Assembly (NCBI RefSeq): GCF_030287445.1
Contig: NZ_JASVWB010000002.1
Span: 4,402,001 to 4,466,000, forward strand
Source: Streptomyces sp. ALI-76-A
GTDB lineage: Bacteria; Actinomycetota; Actinomycetes; Streptomycetales; Streptomycetaceae
Reading direction: 5' to 3'
DNA length: 64,000 nt
Shown here: in pieces, positions 1 to 7,641 of the stretch
How positions within the stretch are numbered: position 1 is the stretch's first letter
Layout of the letters: every line of letters begins with the position of its first letter
Made by a program: the position numbers and the translations under genes
Notes under the pieces: generated by a model
The model's input: only the letters and a program-made list of their open reading frames with translations
What the model was told of the DNA's origin: nothing
Database searches by the model: none

Positions 1-161
1 CGTACGTCGTGACGTTCCTGGTGTTCTCGCTGGGGATCACGTATCTCGCGGTGCGGCTGGGGCGGCAGCTCACGGCGGCGCAGGACCAGCCGTGGTCCGC
101 GAAGAGCCGGGTGGTGGCCCGGGGCGGCGCCACGGCGGACCACGCGCAGGCCCGCACCTGA
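1..161 (+). CDS. C-terminal end of a membrane protein (5' partial)
   Basis: The reading frame entering from the left edge encodes about 52 residues up to a TGA at 159-161. It starts with a hydrophobic stretch (VVTFLVFSLGITYLAV) that looks like a last membrane helix, followed by a basic, polar cytoplasmic tail (RLGRQL...SAKSRVV). There is not enough sequence to name a family. The equivalent S. coelicolor position is, from memory, an MFS drug exporter (SCO4121), and a terminal helix plus short cytoplasmic tail fits that. A GC-rich hairpin follows. Confidence 0.6.
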   Translation, partial: YVVTFLVFSLGITYLAVRLGRQLTAAQDQPWSAKSRVVARGGATADHAQART

Positions 162-164
162 GAT

Positions 165-188
165 CCCCCGGGGGCTTTGCCCCCGGGC
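165..188. terminator. GC-rich hairpin between convergent genes
   Basis: A ten-base stem (CCCCGGGGGC / GCCCCCGGG) closes on a TTT loop just after the stop of the leftmost gene. It also lies beyond the stop of the convergent phosphatase gene. There is no T-run, as is usual for Streptomyces terminators, and it could act in both directions. Confidence 0.6.
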
Positions 189-247
189 ACGGTCACCTTC
201 TGGCCGGGGGAGACGGGGGGCCGCGAGCGGACGGGGGCGTCGACCGG

Positions 248-1912
248 CTACCTCACGCCTCCCGGCAGTGCGAACTCGCACCACACCGCCTTTCCGCCGC
301 CCGGCGTCCTGCGTGCTCCCCAGTTCGAGGCGATCGTGGCCACGATGGCGATCCCCCGGCCGGACTCGTCGCCGGCTTCCGCCCGGCGGCGGCGCGGGAG
401 ATGGTCGTCCCCGTCCGTGACCTCGACGATCAGGCGCCGGTCGGTGCGGCGCAGGCGCAGTCGCATCGGTGGCGTGCCGTGTTGCAGGGAGTTCGCCACC
501 AGTTCGCTCACCGCGAGGACGCCCAGGTCGTGCAGATCCACCGGGAACCGCCAACTGGTCAGCACACCGGAGGCGAAGGCCCGCGCGCGGGGCGCCGCTT
601 CCACTCCGCCGAGGAGTTCCAGCGCCGCGTTGCGGAACAGCTCGCTGTCCGGGCCGGTGCGGGCGGGGTGCTGGAGGACCAGGACGGCCACGTCGTCGTC
701 GTGGTCCGCGGTGACGCCCGCCGAGCGGACCAGGCGGTCGCAGACGACCTGGGGTGTGCCGGTCGCGCCGGACAGGGCGCGCTCCAGCGAGGCGATGCCC
801 TCGTCCAGGTCCTCGTTGCGGCGCTCGACCAGGCCGTCCGTGTAGAGCACGGCCGTGGAGCCGGGGCTCAGCGGGATCGAGCCGGAGGTGTGCATCCAGC
901 CGCCCGTGCCCAGGGGCGGTCCCGTCGGTTCGTCGGCCCGCTGCACCACCCCGCTCTCGTCGCGGACCAGGATGGGCAGGTGGCCGGCCGAGGCGTACAC
1001 CAGGCGGCCCTCGTTCGGGTCGTGGATGGCGTACACGCAGGTGGCGATCTGGTTGGCGTCGATCTCCGCGGCGAGGCCGTCCAGGAGCTGGAGGATCTCG
1101 TGCGGGGGGAGGTCCAGGCGGGCGTAGGCCCTGACCGCCGTACGGAGCTGGCCCATGATCGCGGCCGCGCGGACCCCTCTGCCCATGACGTCACCGATGA
1201 CCAGGGCCGTGCGGCCGCCGCCCAGGGTGATGACGTCGTACCAGTCGCCGCCGACCGCGGCCTCGGTGCCGCCGGGCTGGTAGGTCGCCGCGACGCGGAG
1301 GTCGTCCGGCTGTTCGAGTTCCTGGGGGAGCAGGGAGCGTTGCAGTGTGACGGCGGTCTCGCGCTGGCGACGCTCGCTGGCTCTGACGCGTTCGGCGGCC
1401 TCGGCGTGGTCGGTGACGTCGGTGGCGAAGACGAGAACACCACCGCTGCCGCTGCCGCGGGCGGCGACCGGGGTGCAGGTGAAGGTGTAGGAGCGGCCGT
1501 CGGGGGCCTTGCGGGACTTGACCGTGCGGGGTTTGCCGCTGCGCAGGACCTGGTCCAGGAGGGGCAGCAGACCCAGTTCGTCGAGTTCGGGGAGGGCCTC
1601 GCGGGCCGGGGCGCCGGTCGCGCGGGGGCCGAAGGCCGTCACGTAGGCGTCGTTGACGTAGGCGAGGCGGTGGTCGGGGCCGTGGACATGGGCGACGAGG
1701 GCGGGGACGCGGTCGAGGACCTCACGCACCGGCAGTTCGTCGACGGCGGGCACGGGTGGTGCGGCGTCGGTCAGCCGTTCGACGCGGGCCATGGGTACGG
1801 AGGAGCCCGCGGCGTCGCCCTCCCGCCGGTCCGGGGTGAGCGGGTGGTCGGTCCGCGCTGCGGCGCGGCGCTGCGTTCCGGGGAGCCGGGCGCTCCAGCG
1901 CGTGAAGTTCAC
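248..1912 (-). CDS. PAS-SpoIIE (PP2C) phosphatase with C-terminal HATPase
   Basis: This encodes a cytoplasmic signalling protein of about 554 residues. A PAS-like domain comes first (around VPALVAHVHGPDHRLAYVN). A SpoIIE/PP2C phosphatase domain follows, with metal-binding acidic motifs GGDWYDV, YTDGLVE and DHDDDVAVLV. Last is an HATPase_c domain of the anti-sigma kinase type (SELVANSLQHG). Such proteins tune sigma factors by dephosphorylating anti-anti-sigma factors and may act as RsbW-like kinases. I chose the GTG at 1912 (reads VNFTRWSARLPG) because an AAGGA lies just upstream. The frame stays open to 2110, and an ATG at 1792 (MARVERL) is a shorter alternative. No cognate sigma or anti-sigma gene is adjacent. 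Confidence 0.85.
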   Translation of the reverse strand: MNFTRWSARLPGTQRRAAARTDHPLTPDRREGDAAGSSVPMARVERLTDAAPPVPAVDELPVREVLDRVPALVAHVHGPDHRLAYVNDAYVTAFGPRATGAPAREALPELDELGLLPLLDQVLRSGKPRTVKSRKAPDGRSYTFTCTPVAARGSGSGGVLVFATDVTDHAEAAERVRASERRQRETAVTLQRSLLPQELEQPDDLRVAATYQPGGTEAAVGGDWYDVITLGGGRTALVIGDVMGRGVRAAAIMGQLRTAVRAYARLDLPPHEILQLLDGLAAEIDANQIATCVYAIHDPNEGRLVYASAGHLPILVRDESGVVQRADEPTGPPLGTGGWMHTSGSIPLSPGSTAVLYTDGLVERRNEDLDEGIASLERALSGATGTPQVVCDRLVRSAGVTADHDDDVAVLVLQHPARTGPDSELFRNAALELLGGVEAAPRARAFASGVLTSWRFPVDLHDLGVLAVSELVANSLQHGTPPMRLRLRRTDRRLIVEVTDGDDHLPRRRRAEAGDESGRGIAIVATIASNWGARRTPGGGKAVWCEFALPGGVR

Positions 1913-2151
1913 GAATCCTTGCCTCGTGTCGTCGTCTTCGGCGTCTTCGTCCAGCTCCGGATCCGGCCGGGGGTCTTGGGGGTGGCACCCGGGGGTGGCA
2001 GCGCGGTGGGGAAGGCCTCGTGGGTTCGAAAGGGCGGGGTCGGTCCGTCCAGGTCGGGGACCAGTGTGGCTCGGGGACCAGTGTGGCAGGGAGGCCGACC
2101 GGGTCGGCATCGGTCAGACGCCCAGCTCGCGGCCGGAGTTCCTCGGTCCGG

Positions 2152-3531
2152 TCAGGACGACCCCTTCGGGTCGTTCGGGGGCTCGTGAGGAGGCTTTCCA
2201 CCGGCCGCGAGTTCGAACTCCGCCCGGGGGTGTTCGAGTGATCCGAGGGAGACGATCTCCCTCTTGAAGAGCCCGGACAGAGTCCACTCGGCCAGCACCC
2301 GGGCCTTGCGGTTGAAGGTGGGCACCCTGCTGAGGTGGTAGACGCGGTGCATGAACCACGCAGGGTAGCCCTTCACCTTGCGTCCGTAGACGTGTGCGAC
2401 GCCTTTGTGCAGCCCCAGGGAGGCCACCGAACCGACGTACGCGTGGGAGTACGTCTCCAGGGGCTCGCCCCGCAGGGAGTGCGCGATGTTGTCGCCGAGG
2501 AGCTTCGCCTGGCGCAGCGCGTGCTGGGCGTTGGGGGCCGTCTCCTTGCCGGGTTCGCCGGCCGTGACGTCGGGGACGGCGGCGGCGTCCCCGGCGGCCC
2601 ACGCGTGCGTGGCGCCCTCGATCGTCAGCCTGGGGGTGCAGGTCAGCCGGCCGCGCTCGTTGAGCGGCAGGTCGGTCGCGGCGAGGACCGGGTGGGGTTT
2701 CACGCCGGCCGTCCAGACGACCGTACGGGTCGGGAAGCGGGCGCCGTCGCTGAGGACGGCGACGCGGTGCGCGCACGACTCCAGGCGGGTGTTCAGGCGT
2801 ACGTCGATGTTGCGGCGGCGCAGTTCGGTGACCGTGTAGCGGCCCATCTCCTCGCCGACCTCGGGGAGGATGCGGTCCGAGGCCTCGACGAGGATCCACT
2901 TCATGTCCTCGGGCCGGATGTTGTGGTAGTACCGCGCGGTGTAGCGGGCCATGTCCTCCAGCTCGCCGAGCGCCTCGACGCCGGCGTAGCCGCCGCCGAC
3001 GAAGACGAAGGTGAGCGCCGCGTCGCGGACGGCGGGGTCGCGGGTGGAGGAGGCGATGTCCATCTGCTCGATGACGTGGTTGCGCAGGCCGATGGCCTCC
3101 TCGACGGTCTTGAAGCCGATGCCGTGTTCGGCCAGACCGGGGACGGGCAGCGTGCGCGAGACGGAGCCGGGCGCGAGGACGAGCTCGTCGTACGACAGCT
3201 GCCGGGTGCCGGTGCCCTTCTCCTCGGTGGCGAGCGTGGTGAGGGCGGCGGTGCGCCGGGCGTGGTCGATGGAGGTGACCTCGCCGACCACGACGCGGCA
3301 GCGGTCGAGGACACGGCGCAGCGGTACGACCACATGGCGCGGGGAGATGGATCCGGCGGCCGCCTCGGGGAGGAACGGCTGATAGGTCATGTACGGGTCG
3401 GGTGTGACGACCGTGATCTCCACGTCGCCCCGCTGGAGTTCCCGTTTCAGGTTCCGCTGGAGACGCAGGGCCGTGTACATCCCGACATAGCCGCCACCGA
3501 CAACGAGAATGCGCGCACGTTCCTTCACCAT
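2152..3531 (-). CDS. ndh: Type II NADH dehydrogenase (NDH-2)
   Basis: This single-subunit, non-proton-pumping NADH:quinone oxidoreductase has 459 residues and sits on the inner face of the membrane. The N-terminal FAD-binding dinucleotide fold is ILVVGGGYVGMYTALRL. The second, NADH-binding fold is FVFVGGGYAGVEALGEL at about residue 170. The C-terminal FAD signature is HAWAAGDAAAVPD. The length is typical of actinobacterial NDH-2. The chosen ATG begins MVKERARIL directly before the first Rossmann strand; the frame is open 150 bases further upstream, but that part is not conserved-looking. It is transcribed away from the TetR regulator next door. Confidence 0.93.
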   Translation of the reverse strand: MVKERARILVVGGGYVGMYTALRLQRNLKRELQRGDVEITVVTPDPYMTYQPFLPEAAAGSISPRHVVVPLRRVLDRCRVVVGEVTSIDHARRTAALTTLATEEKGTGTRQLSYDELVLAPGSVSRTLPVPGLAEHGIGFKTVEEAIGLRNHVIEQMDIASSTRDPAVRDAALTFVFVGGGYAGVEALGELEDMARYTARYYHNIRPEDMKWILVEASDRILPEVGEEMGRYTVTELRRRNIDVRLNTRLESCAHRVAVLSDGARFPTRTVVWTAGVKPHPVLAATDLPLNERGRLTCTPRLTIEGATHAWAAGDAAAVPDVTAGEPGKETAPNAQHALRQAKLLGDNIAHSLRGEPLETYSHAYVGSVASLGLHKGVAHVYGRKVKGYPAWFMHRVYHLSRVPTFNRKARVLAEWTLSGLFKREIVSLGSLEHPRAEFELAAGGKPPHEPPNDPKGSS

Positions 3532-3905
3532 CCCATGACGCACCCGGCGCTTGCGTTTGTCCACAGGCCCGGCAATTTGTGTGACCGCGCGCCGACGGCG
3601 CGCCGGGTTGGCCGGATCACCCGAGCGCGCGGAATGTTCGCAGGTCACAGGGGGTGCACCAGGAGGCCGCAGGGGGTGCAATCAGGACGTATGCCACCCG
3701 TGGTCCGATCGGGGGGCGCTCCGTGCGGAACGAGCCCCTTCTGAATTGACCCTCACTCAACTATGTTCGTGTGTCGACGGGGTGTAGGGGGATGCGCCTT
3801 CGGGTCCGCGACCGGCGGGTCCGGGAAGCGGGCCTGTTCCGTTCGCTCCGGCTTGCAGATGGCGGGGAGTCTCCGGGGGGAGACGTCATTACCGGGGGAT
3901 CACTT
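3532..3905. other. Divergent intergenic region, ndh / TetR regulator
   Basis: This 374-base stretch separates two divergent genes and should carry both promoters. It is locally AT-richer around 3740-3770. I found no convincing -35/-10 pair at proper spacing and no gene. An imperfect run of GGGG motifs precedes the ATG at 3906. Confidence 0.5.
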
Positions 3906-4715
3906 ATGCATGTTCAGGACTCTCATTGGTCGTCCGCGTCCGCCATCGCACCCGGTGGCGGGGCGAGGGGCGGCGGGATGAGTTCGGCAATGGGCTCGAC
4001 GATGGGCTCGACCATGAGCGCGGCGGTGGGGAGCGGACGCGGGAACGGGGCGCGGACGACACCGCTGCGTGTGGACGCACAGCGCAATCTGGAGCACGTA
4101 CTGCGCGCGGCGCGCGAGGTCTTCGGCGAACTGGGGTACGGCGCGCCGATGGAGGACGTGGCGCGGCGCGCGCGGGTCGGCGTCGGCACGGTGTACCGGC
4201 GCTTCCCGAGCAAGGACGTCCTGGTGCGGCGGATAGCCGAGGAGGAGACCTCCCGGCTGACCGACCAGGCACGGGCGGCGCTCGGGCAGGAGGACGAGCC
4301 GTGGTCGGCGCTCTCGCGCTTCCTGCGGACATCGGTGGCCTCGGGTGCCGGGCGGCTGCTGCCGCCGCAGGTGCTGCGGGTCGGGGTGGCGGACGAGGGC
4401 ACCGGCTTCGAGACGGCGCGGGTGCCGCAGCAGCGGACCCAGCCGGGCTCCGGGGAGCTGCGGCTGGTGGCGCAGGACACGTCGGCGCTCACCGCGGACG
4501 ACGACGCGGGTGCGGCGGCGCTGCTGGAGGTCGTGGGCCAGCTCGTGGAGCGGGCACGTGCGGCGGGCGAGTTGCGGGCCGACGTGTCGGTGGCGGACGT
4601 CCTGCTGGTGATAGCGACGGCGGCACCCTCGCTGCCGGACGCGGCCCAGCAGGCGGCGGCCTCGGCACGGCTGCTGGACATCCTGCTGGAGGGGCTGCGG
4701 TCCCGGCCGGTGTGA
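3906..4715 (+). CDS. atrA: TetR-family regulator, AtrA-like
   Basis: This encodes a 269-residue TetR-family DNA-binding protein. The helix-turn-helix lies at about residues 78-105 (APMEDVARRARVGVGTVYRR), followed by a long ligand-binding and dimerisation domain. The N-terminus is extended and Gly/Ser/Met-rich (GSTMGSTMSAAVG), unlike minimal TetR proteins. The ATG at 3906 has GGGGGA seven bases upstream. AtrA of S. coelicolor (SCO4118, from memory) activates actII-ORF4 and nagE2. The assignment rests on the neighbours (NDH-2 and an ECF sigma factor with a carbohydrate-binding-like C-terminus) and on overall appearance, not on an alignment. Confidence 0.75.
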   Translation: MHVQDSHWSSASAIAPGGGARGGGMSSAMGSTMGSTMSAAVGSGRGNGARTTPLRVDAQRNLEHVLRAAREVFGELGYGAPMEDVARRARVGVGTVYRRFPSKDVLVRRIAEEETSRLTDQARAALGQEDEPWSALSRFLRTSVASGAGRLLPPQVLRVGVADEGTGFETARVPQQRTQPGSGELRLVAQDTSALTADDDAGAAALLEVVGQLVERARAAGELRADVSVADVLLVIATAAPSLPDAAQQAAASARLLDILLEGLRSRPV

Positions 4716-4748
4716 CGCGCACCACGTCCGCGCGCTGTGCGGGAGACG

Positions 4749-4928
4749 GTCGACGGCGGCCTGCGGGCGTCGTCGACCGGACCTGCTCCCGTCGGCACCC
4801 CTCTCGGCGGGCCTCGGCTACGGCGACTTCCGCTCCGGCGGACCTCCGTTCCGGCGAGCGTCGACGGCGGCCTGCGGGCGTCGTCGACCGGACCTGCTCC
4901 CGTCGGCGCCCCTCTCGGCGGGCCTCGG
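4749..4928. repeat. Two 69-bp direct repeats downstream of atrA-like gene
   Basis: Positions 4749-4817 and 4860-4928 are near-identical (one A/G difference seen), offset by 111 bases. Each copy contains GTCGACG...CGTCGTCGAC, which can fold into a hairpin. They lie in the 536-base gap between the regulator stop (4715) and the ECF sigma gene (5252), where I see no other gene. The remainder of the gap should contain the sigma-gene promoter. Confidence 0.85.
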
Positions 4929-5251
4929 TTCCGCCGGGCCCCGGCGTCGACGGACGTCCCTCGGGGCCTGTCGAGTGTGACTCGAAAAGGTGAGTGTGGG
5001 GCGCGGATCCCATGCCGTCGCGGTCCGGGGCGTTCTGCCGGGGGCGCACCGGAGTTTTCGGTCGGGTCGCTCAACTCCCTTGTGTGCGGGGTCGATTGAT
5101 TCTTCAGCGAAGGGCGAACGCCAGTACCACGTCACCGGAAGTCCCCACGGACGAGTGGAAGGGCCGCACTTCGGGGTTCCGGACAAAGCCCCCTGTGGCA
5201 CGCTGACCCGGTGTTCGGGACTGGTGGGGCAGGCGGCGGGGGCGTTCCGCG

Positions 5252-7294
5252 ATGAGCTTCGACGGGCGGGACGGGTCACTCGGTGACGACGACGCGGAGT
5301 CCGGCGACGCGGCCTCGCCGCACGTCCCGTACCAGGGCGGACGAGCCGGTGTCCCGCCCGGTCCACCCGGTCCACCCGGCCCGGCCGGACCGGTGGAGGC
5401 CGGCATTCCGGCGCAGGGTGGCGAGCCCGTGGAGGGCACCGTGCCGGCCCAGCGCGACCGGCGCGAGGACGGTGGCGACCTGCCGCCGCCCCGGGTGCTG
5501 CCACCGTCCGACGCCGACCTGATCGAGCGGATGCGCGCGGGCGACGACACCGCCTACGCGGAGCTCTACCGGCGCCACGCGGCGGCGGTGCGCCGGTACG
5601 CCCGCACCTGCTGCCGCGACGGTCACACCGCCGACGACCTCACCGCCGAGGTCTTCGCCCGCGTGCTCCAGGCGGTGCGCGGCGGCTCCGGCCCCGAGCA
5701 CGCCGTACGCGCGTATCTGCTGACCACCGTCCGGCGAGTGGCCGCGACCTGGACGAAGTCCGCGCCGCGCGAGCAACTCGTCGACGACTTCGCGGTGTTC
5801 GCCGCACAGTCCGCGCGCGTCTCCGAGGTGTCCCACGCCGACACCCTCGACCTGGGCGCCGAGGTGCGGGCGATGCACGAGGCCGAGCAGTCGATGGCCA
5901 TGCGGGCCTTCCGGTCGCTGCCCGAGCGCTGGCAGGCCGTGCTGTGGCACACCGAGGTCGAGGACGAGTCGCCGAGCGACGTCGCCACACTGTTCGGCCT
6001 GGACGCCAACGGCACGCGCGTGCTCGCCAGCCGCGCCCGCGAGGGCCTCAGGCAGGCCTACCTCCAGGCCCACGTCAGCGCCGCCCTCGCCGACGACGAG
6101 GAGTGCGCCCGCCACGCCGACCGGCTCGGCGCCTACGCCCGCGGCGGCCTGCGCACCCGCGCCGAGCGGGGACTGCGCAAGCACCTGGACGAATGCGTCA
6201 AGTGCCGGCTGGCCGCGGGCCAGATCAAGGAAGTCGCCGGCGGTATCCCGGCCGTCGTGCCGATCGCGGTCATCGGCTGGTTCGGCGCCGCCGGGTACGC
6301 CAAGGCGGCCGGGATCGTCGCCGCCGGTGCGGGCGCGGCCGCCGGTGCCGGTGCGGGCGCGGGAGCGGCCACGGCGGGCGCCGGCTCGTCCGGCGGGGCG
6401 GGGGCCGAGGGCGGCGCGGCCGCCTCCGAGGGGCTGGGCGCGCCGGTCAAGGCCGGTATCGCGGCCGGGCTGGTGGCGGTGGCCGCGGTGGCGCTCGCGC
6501 TGGCCGGCGACGACAAGCCGCCCAGGAAGCCGGACGCCAAGCCGCCCGCGTCCGCCCCGGTGATCGAGCCCGCCAGGAACACGCCCCCGCCCCCGGCCAA
6601 GGAGCCCGGGCCCGGATCCCCGGTGGTCGCGGCGGCCGCCCCGGCCGCCCCGGCCGCCCCGGCCGCCCCGGCCGCCCCGGCCGCCCCGGCCGCCCCGGCC
6701 GCGACAAGGACACCCCCACGGGCCCCGGCCACCCGCACACCCCTCCCGAAGCCCACTCCGTCCGGTTCGGCCCCCGCGCGGCCCTCCGCTCCCGCACCGG
6801 AACCGGCCCCGCCACTCACCCCCACCCCGGCCCCGCCTGCACCGCCGCCCGCCCCGTCGGCCGCCGTCTACCAGTGGAGCGAACTGTCGTACGACGTCAC
6901 CGGTGACGCCGACGAGCCCGAGATGCGGATCGGCGAGAGCAGCTGGGTGTGGCAGCGGTACGGCGTGTCGGTCGCGGGCAAGCGGTACGCGCACGGGGTG
7001 ACGGTGAAGGGCCGCTCCTCCGTCACCGTCGACCTCAACCGTGCCTGCACCGCCTACGACGCCCTGGTCGGCGTCGACGACCTGACCGCGGGGCTCGGCG
7101 AGGTCCGCTTCTCCGTCTACGCCGACGGGGTCCGGCTGTGGCGGTCGGGCATGATCGGCGGCGGGAACCCGGCGGTGCCGGTGCATGTGAGTCTGGCCGG
7201 GCGCGAGACCGTACGGCTGGTGGTGGAGCCGCACCGTCACGCCGACGAGCTGGCGCTCGCTGACTGGGCGGAGTCCAGGTTCACCTGCTCCTAG
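5252..7294 (+). CDS. ECF sigma factor fused to zinc-finger anti-sigma, membrane and NPCBM-like domains
   Basis: This encodes a 680-residue multidomain regulator. After a Pro/Gly-rich N-terminus come sigma-70 region 2 (about 88-165, DADLIERMRAGDDTAYAELY) and region 4 (about 215-270, RSLPERWQAVLWHTEVE). A putative zinc-binding anti-sigma element follows (HLDECVKC at 311-318). Two hydrophobic segments (about 332-352 and 398-418) are separated by an Ala/Gly-rich loop. A Pro/Ala-repeat linker leads to a C-terminal NPCBM-like, presumably extracytoplasmic, carbohydrate-binding domain (about 555-680). The architecture matches the SCO4117/ECF52 type known from memory. Sigma, anti-sigma and sensor would be one polypeptide, so release may need proteolysis or a conformational change. 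The nearby PrsW-type protease is an inferred, untested candidate. Start is ATG at 5252; no strong ribosome-binding site is visible. Confidence 0.88.
   Translation: MSFDGRDGSLGDDDAESGDAASPHVPYQGGRAGVPPGPPGPPGPAGPVEAGIPAQGGEPVEGTVPAQRDRREDGGDLPPPRVLPPSDADLIERMRAGDDTAYAELYRRHAAAVRRYARTCCRDGHTADDLTAEVFARVLQAVRGGSGPEHAVRAYLLTTVRRVAATWTKSAPREQLVDDFAVFAAQSARVSEVSHADTLDLGAEVRAMHEAEQSMAMRAFRSLPERWQAVLWHTEVEDESPSDVATLFGLDANGTRVLASRAREGLRQAYLQAHVSAALADDEECARHADRLGAYARGGLRTRAERGLRKHLDECVKCRLAAGQIKEVAGGIPAVVPIAVIGWFGAAGYAKAAGIVAAGAGAAAGAGAGAGAATAGAGSSGGAGAEGGAAASEGLGAPVKAGIAAGLVAVAAVALALAGDDKPPRKPDAKPPASAPVIEPARNTPPPPAKEPGPGSPVVAAAAPAAPAAPAAPAAPAAPAAPAATRTPPRAPATRTPLPKPTPSGSAPARPSAPAPEPAPPLTPTPAPPAPPPAPSAAVYQWSELSYDVTGDADEPEMRIGESSWVWQRYGVSVAGKRYAHGVTVKGRSSVTVDLNRACTAYDALVGVDDLTAGLGEVRFSVYADGVRLWRSGMIGGGNPAVPVHVSLAGRETVRLVVEPHRHADELALADWAESRFTCS
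6632..6702 (+). repeat. 9-bp in-frame repeat coding a Pro-Ala-Ala linker
   Basis: About seven tandem copies of CCGGCCGCC encode PAA units within the linker between the membrane segment and the NPCBM-like domain of the ECF sigma protein. The unit is a multiple of three, so slippage would change linker length without breaking the frame. Confidence 0.85.
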
Positions 7295-7408
7295 GAGCGG
7301 TGGGCGCTCCGCAGACACCGAGTTGCCGCTGAGCCTGCTCCCCGGAGCGGTCGGCACGGCCGGACCCTCCGAGTTCACCCCGCTCGTTCCCGGCGGCGGT
7401 CACGCTCC

Positions 7409-7623
7409 CTGGTGCCGCGGCAGGCGACGTCGGCCCGTCAAGGAGAAGCGTCCGGTGCGGCGTCCGGTGCGTGCGCTCGGCGGGCCGGCCGGAAGCCCTC
7501 GTGCAGGACGTACTCGGGCTTTCGTCCGGCACGGCGCGTGGGGTGCACCTCCCACGCCTCCGAGGAAGCGGAGGAACGAGCCGGGCGCCGCGACACGGCC
7601 GACATCGCCTGCCGTGGCACCGG
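7409..7623. mobile_element. MITE-like repeat, copy 1 (about 215 bp)
   Basis: The ends form a long imperfect inverted repeat (CTGGTGCCGCGGCAGGCGAC / reverse of the right end CCGGTGCCACGGCAGGCGAT). There is no open frame of its own. The interior shares blocks with a second element at 60643-60811, including CCCGTCAAGGAG, GTCCGGTGCG and GCCGGCCGGAAGCCCTCGT, then TACTCGGGCTTTCG. Inner inverted repeats around the GGAAGCCC/GGGCTTTC block would give a second hairpin. It occupies the gap between the convergent ECF sigma and asparagine-synthetase-like genes. No transposase is seen in the window. Confidence 0.75.
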
Positions 7624-7641
7624 GGTCCTTCTGATGGACCC
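7623..7641 (-). terminator. Short hairpin after asparagine-synthetase-like gene
   Basis: GGGTCC and GGACCC pair around a seven-base loop immediately beyond the stop codon of the minus-strand gene. The stem is short and partly abuts the MITE-like element. Confidence 0.45.

Noticed and set aside
92..2188. 698-codon plus-strand frame over the PAS/SpoIIE gene
   Set aside because: The minus strand encodes recognisable PAS, PP2C and HATPase domains. The plus frame has no domain or proper start.
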